Below, piece by piece: positions 5,930 through 10,356 of a DNA stretch of 10,356 nucleotides; positions within the stretch are counted from its first letter, which is position 1; the number at the start of each line of letters is the position of its first letter. This DNA is from Fidelibacterota bacterium (GTDB lineage: Bacteria > Fidelibacterota > Marinisomatia > Marinisomatales > S15-B10). The notes beneath the pieces are model-generated. The model worked only from the letters and a program-made list of their open reading frames with translations, was not told where the DNA came from and did not search any database. The stretch is taken from positions 1 through 10,356 of the forward strand of contig NZHL01000005.1 of the NCBI GenBank assembly GCA_002691365.1. Direction: 5' to 3'. The position numbers and the translations under genes are program-made.

Positions 5930-7855
5930 TTAATATTTTGTTAATTTAGTAACAATTTGAATAATTTCTTCTTTTTTTGGAAAAATATATTTAGAACTAT
6001 CTTTTAATAATTCAACTTTTGAACCTATTCTTATTATGGGACCATCTAAAAATTCAAAAAAAGATTCAGAAATAATTGTAGACAATTGAGACCCTGGTCC
6101 TTGATCAAGAAGTTCTTCATGAATTATAATAATTTTATTAGACTTTTTTATTGATTTCTCGATTAGGTTTAAATCTAAAGGTTTTAAACATTTTAAATCA
6201 ATAACTTCACAATCAACATTAAAATCATTTTCTAAAATATTTGCAACTTCTAAAGTTTTATGTACCATTAAACCATAAGTAAGAAATGTGATATCGTTCC
6301 CTTCTTTCTTTACAGAAGATTTTCCAAAAGGATGTAAATAATTTTCATCTGGTTCAATTGAAATTGATGATTCACTTTGATATAATTTTTCATTTTCAAA
6401 AAAAATAACAAATGAATTTGACCTACAAGACATTTTTAATAACCCTTTTCCATCCTCAGCATTTGAAGGATAAACTATTTTAATATTAGGTATATTTAAA
6501 ATACCTGGATTCAACATTAAATTTTCAGAGTCATTTAAATTCGAAAAATCTTTTATTGGCACTCTTAAAACCATTGGCATGTTTAAAAAACTTTGATTTG
6601 TAAATAAAAAATTCAAATATTTTAAAGAAGAATATAAATCTTTTAAAGATGTTAATTTTACAATTGGTTTATATCCTGATATTGAAAAACCGATACATGC
6701 TCCAATTAAAGAAGAAGAATTGATTGGAAGTGAAATTACTCGTTTATTACTATATTTTTTTTTGAGTCGATTATTAATTTTTTGCTGATCTTTGTCAATT
6801 TTACTATAACATAATAATAATTTTTGATTTTCTAAAAATTCTTCAAAAAGAGCATTGTAAATAGATTGAGAAAAATTTATTTTTTGATCAATTGTATTTT
6901 TTGTAAAATCAAAATTAAAAGATATATTGCTTGATTTTTCTTTAAAATCAAGATCATCATCAAATAAATTTTGTTCAATTAAAGCTATATTATTATCAAT
7001 ATCTTGATCAATTTTATTTTCTAAGTAACTAAATTCATTTATATCACATATATCAAAATCAGTGATATTGGTTTTTAACTTTAACAATGGGTCGTTATCA
7101 AAATTAGACTCTGTTATTTTGTTATAATCATACTCTTTTGCATTTGATGAAAAATGTGAGGCGAGTGAAAAAGCATTTGAAATTATAACACTAGGCCCAT
7201 TACCCATCCTTGCTCTTTCAACTGACTTTTGAAATGCTAAATTAGACTCAAAAAAATTTACTCCATCAATGTTAACTGTAAATAAATTTTCAAAACCTGA
7301 TAGATTATTTAAAATATTTTGATCATTTAAATCCAAGTTTTTAGATTTTTGAATATGAAAAATTATTGGTAATTTTTTTAAACAAGAGCATTGAATAGTT
7401 TCAAAAAATTCCCCTTTTAACATATCTTTAAAATCAATTGATAAATAAACTACTTGATTTGAATTTTCATTAATTGAAGAAATAGCAGATCCAATTGAAG
7501 GCAAAATAACTGACTCTAAAAAACTACCTTTATTAATAATTTTAAAATTATAATAATTATGATTATTTATTTTTTTTGAATCAGAAATAAATTTAGTCAA
7601 TATTTTTTTTAAATCTACTCCAATACCAATAGAAAATGCTAAATCTCTACTTGATAAATATGACCAGTCTTCTGATGGAATTAAATTATTTGCAGCTGCT
7701 ATTTGGCAACCTTCAAATCCAGATGAACTAATTGATGAAAATAACTTTTGATTAGAAGATAAATAAAACAATTTTTCATCAAGCTGCCTAGACAGATACA
7801 TTGATTTATAAATATCTAGAATTTTTTTCTTTGAAAAACCATGAATATTATTCAT
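5930..7855 (-). CDS. Fused E1 alpha-beta 2-oxoacid dehydrogenase homologue, probable pseudoenzyme
   Basis: E1 normally decarboxylates a 2-oxoacid with thiamine diphosphate and passes the acyl group to E2. These 641 residues match the alpha-beta fused E1 family in length and order: alpha-like part about 1-245, acidic Asn-rich linker about 250-325, beta-like part about 328-640. The beta part is clear from YPSNAEDGKGLL (462-473), PFGK (509-512), YGLMVHK (527-533), EVIDLKCLKPLD (550-561) and HEELLDQGPG (579-588). Catalytic features are missing. The GDG/GEG metal motif aligns to DFK (141-143), the partner Asn to S171, the beta-subunit Glu that activates the cofactor to S380, and the YHSQ histidine to E444. 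R70 and H234 may be retained. Asn, Ser, Ile and Lys are unusually common. The frame is intact, with ATG 7855 overlapping the lipB stop by 8 nt. The homology is confident. Loss of activity is inferred from motifs aligned by hand. Confidence 0.85.
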   Translation of the reverse strand: MNNIHGFSKKKILDIYKSMYLSRQLDEKLFYLSSNQKLFSSISSSGFEGCQIAAANNLIPSEDWSYLSSRDLAFSIGIGVDLKKILTKFISDSKKINNHNYYNFKIINKGSFLESVILPSIGSAISSINENSNQVVYLSIDFKDMLKGEFFETIQCSCLKKLPIIFHIQKSKNLDLNDQNILNNLSGFENLFTVNIDGVNFFESNLAFQKSVERARMGNGPSVIISNAFSLASHFSSNAKEYDYNKITESNFDNDPLLKLKTNITDFDICDINEFSYLENKIDQDIDNNIALIEQNLFDDDLDFKEKSSNISFNFDFTKNTIDQKINFSQSIYNALFEEFLENQKLLLCYSKIDKDQQKINNRLKKKYSNKRVISLPINSSSLIGACIGFSISGYKPIVKLTSLKDLYSSLKYLNFLFTNQSFLNMPMVLRVPIKDFSNLNDSENLMLNPGILNIPNIKIVYPSNAEDGKGLLKMSCRSNSFVIFFENEKLYQSESSISIEPDENYLHPFGKSSVKKEGNDITFLTYGLMVHKTLEVANILENDFNVDCEVIDLKCLKPLDLNLIEKSIKKSNKIIIIHEELLDQGPGSQLSTIISESFFEFLDGPIIRIGSKVELLKDSSKYIFPKKEEIIQIVTKLTKY

Positions 7856-8531
7856 TACTTAATTTGACCCTATCAAAAGAAAAGTTTTTAACAAAATTTT
7901 TAGTAATAATTTTCTTTACTTTATTTATATCAACTTCTTTTTGCAATAAAGATTTCATTGAAGTTACATCATACTGGAAAAGCCCACATGGAATTATACC
8001 ATCATAAAACTTTAAATTATTATTAATATTCAATGCAAATCCATGCATTGACACCCATTTTGAAAGTTTAACACCTAAAGCTGCAATCTTATAATCATTA
8101 ACCCAAACTCCTGTAAATCCTGATCTTCGATGTGCTTTAATATTAAACTTTTTTAATGTTTCAATTAATACTATTTCTAGAGTTCGCATAAACCAAGATA
8201 TACTTAATCTATGATAATGCAAGTCTAAAATAGGATACCCAACTAATTGTCCAGGACCATGAAATGTAACATCTCCTCCTCTTTCAATTTTATATATTGG
8301 AATATTAAAATCACGAGATTCAAGCAAATGATTTTGATTAGAATTTTTACCAAGAGTATATACTGGTTCATGCTCAACAAAAAATAAAGTGTCTGGAATC
8401 AAACCTAGCTTTCTATTTTCAACTGCTTTTTTCTGTTTGTCCCAAGCATAGTTATAATCAAATTTAGTTAAATTTATTAAATGTAATTTTTTATTATTAT
8501 TTTTCAAATTTTTAAATATGTATTGCCTCAT
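7848..8531 (-). CDS. lipB: Octanoyl-[ACP]:protein N-octanoyltransferase
   Basis: LipB moves octanoate from acyl carrier protein to the lipoyl lysine of E2 and related proteins, the first step of de novo lipoylation in the cytoplasm. It is 227 residues with the chosen start. The signature RGGDVTFHGPGQLVGYP is at 84-100, and the catalytic pair is K148 (KIAALGV) and C182 (IPCG), all present. The frame is open up to 8585, but the longer form only re-reads the end of lpdA. I prefer ATG 8531 (MRQYIF), a 20-nt overlap with lpdA. ATG 8540, with GGAAG 9 nt upstream, is an equally possible start and adds three residues. Family similarity begins near residue 16. The end overlaps the E1-like gene by 8 nt. 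Confidence 0.93.
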   Translation of the reverse strand: MRQYIFKNLKNNNKKLHLINLTKFDYNYAWDKQKKAVENRKLGLIPDTLFFVEHEPVYTLGKNSNQNHLLESRDFNIPIYKIERGGDVTFHGPGQLVGYPILDLHYHRLSISWFMRTLEIVLIETLKKFNIKAHRRSGFTGVWVNDYKIAALGVKLSKWVSMHGFALNINNNLKFYDGIIPCGLFQYDVTSMKSLLQKEVDINKVKKIITKNFVKNFSFDRVKLSNE

Positions 8532-9906
8532 TATATGCATCTGCAACTGCTTCCATAAAAGACTCAGAAATAGTTGGATGTGCATGTATTGTATTTAATA
8601 TTTCATGTTGTGTAGTTTCTAATGTTCTCACAACTCCAGCTTCAGCAATTAATTCTGTTGCCTCAGAACCAATGATATGACAACCCAATAATTCGCCATA
8701 TTTTTCATCAAAAATAACTTTTACCATTCCATCCGGTTCACCTATTGCTAATGCTTTTCCACTAGCCTGAAGTGGAAATCGACCTACTTTTAGAGAAAAA
8801 CCTGCTTTTTTTGCAGCATCTTCAGTTAATCCAATAGATGCAACTTGAGGCCTGCAATAAGTACATCCAGGTATATTTTGATAATCTATTTTTGTCACAT
8901 TATTTTTATTTATATGTTCAGCAGAAACTCTTCCCTCAGCTGATGCAACATGAGCTAACCAGGGAGGACCAATAACATCACCAATAGCATAAATATTATC
9001 TATAGATGTTTGATAAAATTCATTTGTTTTTATATAACCACTTTCAATTTGAATTCCAATTTTTTCTAACCCAATATTTTCAATATTTCCTTGAACACCA
9101 ATAGCTACCAATGCAATATCTGATTTAATGTGATTTGAATTGTTGTTTTCGTCAAGCAAGTTAATTTTTAAACCATCCTTTAGTTTTTCTATTTTTTCAA
9201 CTTTTGTTGATAAATGAATATTAATACCCCTAGATTCAAATGATTTTTTTAAAATTGATGAAATCTCATAATCTTCTAATGGCAACAATTTTGATTGCAT
9301 TTCAATAAGATTAACTTCTGTACCATACTCTGAAAAAAAACTAGCAAATTCAACTCCAATCGCACCTGCGCCAATAATTGTCATTCTTTTAGGTATTTCC
9401 TGCAAAATCATAGCTTCCTTTGATGAAATGACTGATTTACCATCTGTTTCTAAACCAGGAAAAACTTTATTTCTAGCGCCAGTGGCAATAATAATATTTT
9501 GACATTCATATAGTTCACTATTACCATCATTAGTAATTACCTCAATTGAATTAGTTGATTTTATAACCCCGCTTCCAGCAATATGTTTTATTTTATTTTT
9601 TTTTAACAAATATTCAATCCCTTTTGATAATCTTTTTGAGACGCTTCGACTTCTTTTAATTGTTTTATCAAAATTAACTGAATAATCTTTAATGTCAATT
9701 CCATATTGAGATGCATTTTTTATTAAATGTAAAACTTCAGAATCTTTTAGTAATGATTTCGTTGGAATACAACCCCAATTCAAACAAATACCACCTAAAC
9801 TATCTTTTTCTATAACTGCCACTGATTTACCTAGTTGACTTGCTCTAATAGCAGCAACATAACCACCAGGACCACCACCTAAAACCAAAACATCAAATTT
9901 GTTCAT
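8512..9906 (-). CDS. lpdA: Dihydrolipoyl dehydrogenase (E3)
   Basis: E3 reoxidises dihydrolipoamide on E2 and reduces NAD+, using FAD. The 464-residue length is normal. The FAD-binding GGGPGG is at 10-15, and the redox disulfide C41/C46 lies in CLNWGC. The NAD-binding GAGAIG is at 179-184 and the second FAD motif is YAIGD at 306-310. The active-site HAHPTISE is at 441-448, with H443 and E448. All are intact, so it should be active. The TYCRPQVAS segment (349-357) replaces the more common YTxPEVA pattern, a variant I recall from some 2-oxoacid dehydrogenase-linked E3s. GGGGAG lies 9 nt before the ATG, and the ATG overlaps the nfo stop as ATGA. One E3 could serve several complexes in the cell. 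Confidence 0.97.
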   Translation of the reverse strand: MNKFDVLVLGGGPGGYVAAIRASQLGKSVAVIEKDSLGGICLNWGCIPTKSLLKDSEVLHLIKNASQYGIDIKDYSVNFDKTIKRSRSVSKRLSKGIEYLLKKNKIKHIAGSGVIKSTNSIEVITNDGNSELYECQNIIIATGARNKVFPGLETDGKSVISSKEAMILQEIPKRMTIIGAGAIGVEFASFFSEYGTEVNLIEMQSKLLPLEDYEISSILKKSFESRGINIHLSTKVEKIEKLKDGLKINLLDENNNSNHIKSDIALVAIGVQGNIENIGLEKIGIQIESGYIKTNEFYQTSIDNIYAIGDVIGPPWLAHVASAEGRVSAEHINKNNVTKIDYQNIPGCTYCRPQVASIGLTEDAAKKAGFSLKVGRFPLQASGKALAIGEPDGMVKVIFDEKYGELLGCHIIGSEATELIAEAGVVRTLETTQHEILNTIHAHPTISESFMEAVADAYNEAIHI

Positions 9907-10356
9907 GGTTTTTTACTCCCCTTTAATTGTTCTAATAATTTTATTTCAGACTCATAAATAGTTGGATCTGGAGTTTCAAGTATCATTGGCAAATTTGTAA
10001 ATCTTTTATCATTAACCAAACACCAAAAAGTTTCCATGGTCAACAAACCTTTTCCAATACTTGCATGCCTATCAACCCGTGAACCACATTCTTTCTTTGA
10101 ATCATTAACATGAAAAACTTTTAAATTATCTAAACCAATTTTTTTATCAAACTCATCAAAAGTACTATTCCATCCATTTTCTGTTCTTATATCAAACCCA
10201 GATGCAAAACCATGTTGAGTATCAAAACAAACTCCGACTTTTTCAATTTTAGAAACATTATCTAAAATTGTTTTTAAATGATCAAATTTATAACCAACAT
10301 TTGTACCTTGTCCTGCTGTATTCTCAATTAAAATTTTTACATTTAATTTTGGTCTA
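9903..10356 (-). CDS. nfo: Endonuclease IV, C-terminal part (5' end off window)
   Basis: This is an AP endonuclease that cuts DNA 5' to abasic sites in base-excision repair, using a trinuclear zinc centre. Only the last 150 residues are in the window (frame from 10355), about half of the usual 280 or so. The metal-ligand motifs of the C-terminal half are all visible: IENTAGQG, GVCFDTQHGFASG, FHVNDSK, GSRVDRHASIGKG and LETPDP. The stop TGA overlaps the lpdA start by 4 nt (ATGA), so nfo is the first cistron seen of the lipoyl/dehydrogenase operon, and the operon promoter lies off the window. No functional link between DNA repair and lipoylation is known to me, so I read this as operon packing. 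Confidence 0.95.
   Translation of the reverse strand, partial: RPKLNVKILIENTAGQGTNVGYKFDHLKTILDNVSKIEKVGVCFDTQHGFASGFDIRTENGWNSTFDEFDKKIGLDNLKVFHVNDSKKECGSRVDRHASIGKGLLTMETFWCLVNDKRFTNLPMILETPDPTIYESEIKLLEQLKGSKKP

Noticed and set aside
5657..5944. Plus-strand ORF of 95 residues
   Set aside because: It is antisense to the lipoyl domain of E2, whose sequence is unmistakable on the minus strand.
5930..7855. E1-like gene as an ordinary pseudogene
   Set aside because: There is no stop or frameshift in 641 codons, start and stop are tightly coupled to neighbours, and the fold-core motifs are kept. Recent decay cannot be fully excluded from one sequence.
7801..8007. Plus-strand ORF of 68 residues
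   Set aside because: It is antisense across the lipB end and the E1 start and has low-complexity composition only.
8541..8585. Longer lipB start at 8585
   Set aside because: The added residues only re-read the lpdA 3' end in another frame, and LipB family similarity begins well downstream.
1..10356. CRISPR array, insertion sequence, prophage or defence genes
   Set aside because: I saw no regularly spaced repeats, transposase, integrase or terminal inverted repeats. Apart from the E1-like gene the content is housekeeping.

Overview
This is a low-GC window (roughly 30% GC by eye, and lower still in the E1-like gene), and every gene lies on the minus strand. Intergenic gaps are tiny, several cistrons overlap, and readable Shine-Dalgarno sequences precede some starts. 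The protein style suggests a free-living, compact-genome bacterium of the FCB group: an alpha-beta fused 2-oxoacid dehydrogenase E1 and a Lon N-terminus of the Bacteroidota/Ignavibacteria/Marinimicrobia kind. Marine Marinimicrobia (SAR406) is my best guess, but that is inference from recalled family features and not from any search.

Layout in transcription order (right to left): the 3' part of nfo (endonuclease IV, cut by the window edge); lpdA (E3); lipB (octanoyltransferase); a 641-residue fused E1 alpha-beta homologue; an E2 acyltransferase; lipA (lipoyl synthase); and a 202-residue exported protein of unknown function. These seven are joined by overlaps of 4, 20 and 8 nt and gaps of 16, 2 and 1 nt, so they almost certainly form one operon. 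A short gap follows with a perfect 11-bp inverted repeat and a consensus -10 box, then lon (ATP-dependent protease). A tRNA-Val(UAC) with encoded CCA follows lon and is closed by an intrinsic terminator. After a further noncoding gap of about 200 nt comes the 5' part of a small membrane protein that runs off the left edge.

The operon encodes a nearly complete lipoate-dependent dehydrogenase system. LipB loads octanoate on the E2 lipoyl lysine, LipA inserts sulfur, E2 transfers the acyl group and Lpd reoxidises the lipoamide. E2, E3, LipA and LipB all keep their catalytic motifs.

The surprise is the E1. It keeps the full length and fold pattern of the fused E1 family, but the thiamine diphosphate/Mg site is gone in the alpha half and the cofactor-activating Glu is gone in the beta half. 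It has no frameshift or stop. This looks like a conserved but catalytically dead E1 (a pseudoenzyme), or one with a changed role, sitting inside an otherwise intact complex operon. It is the observation most worth following up.
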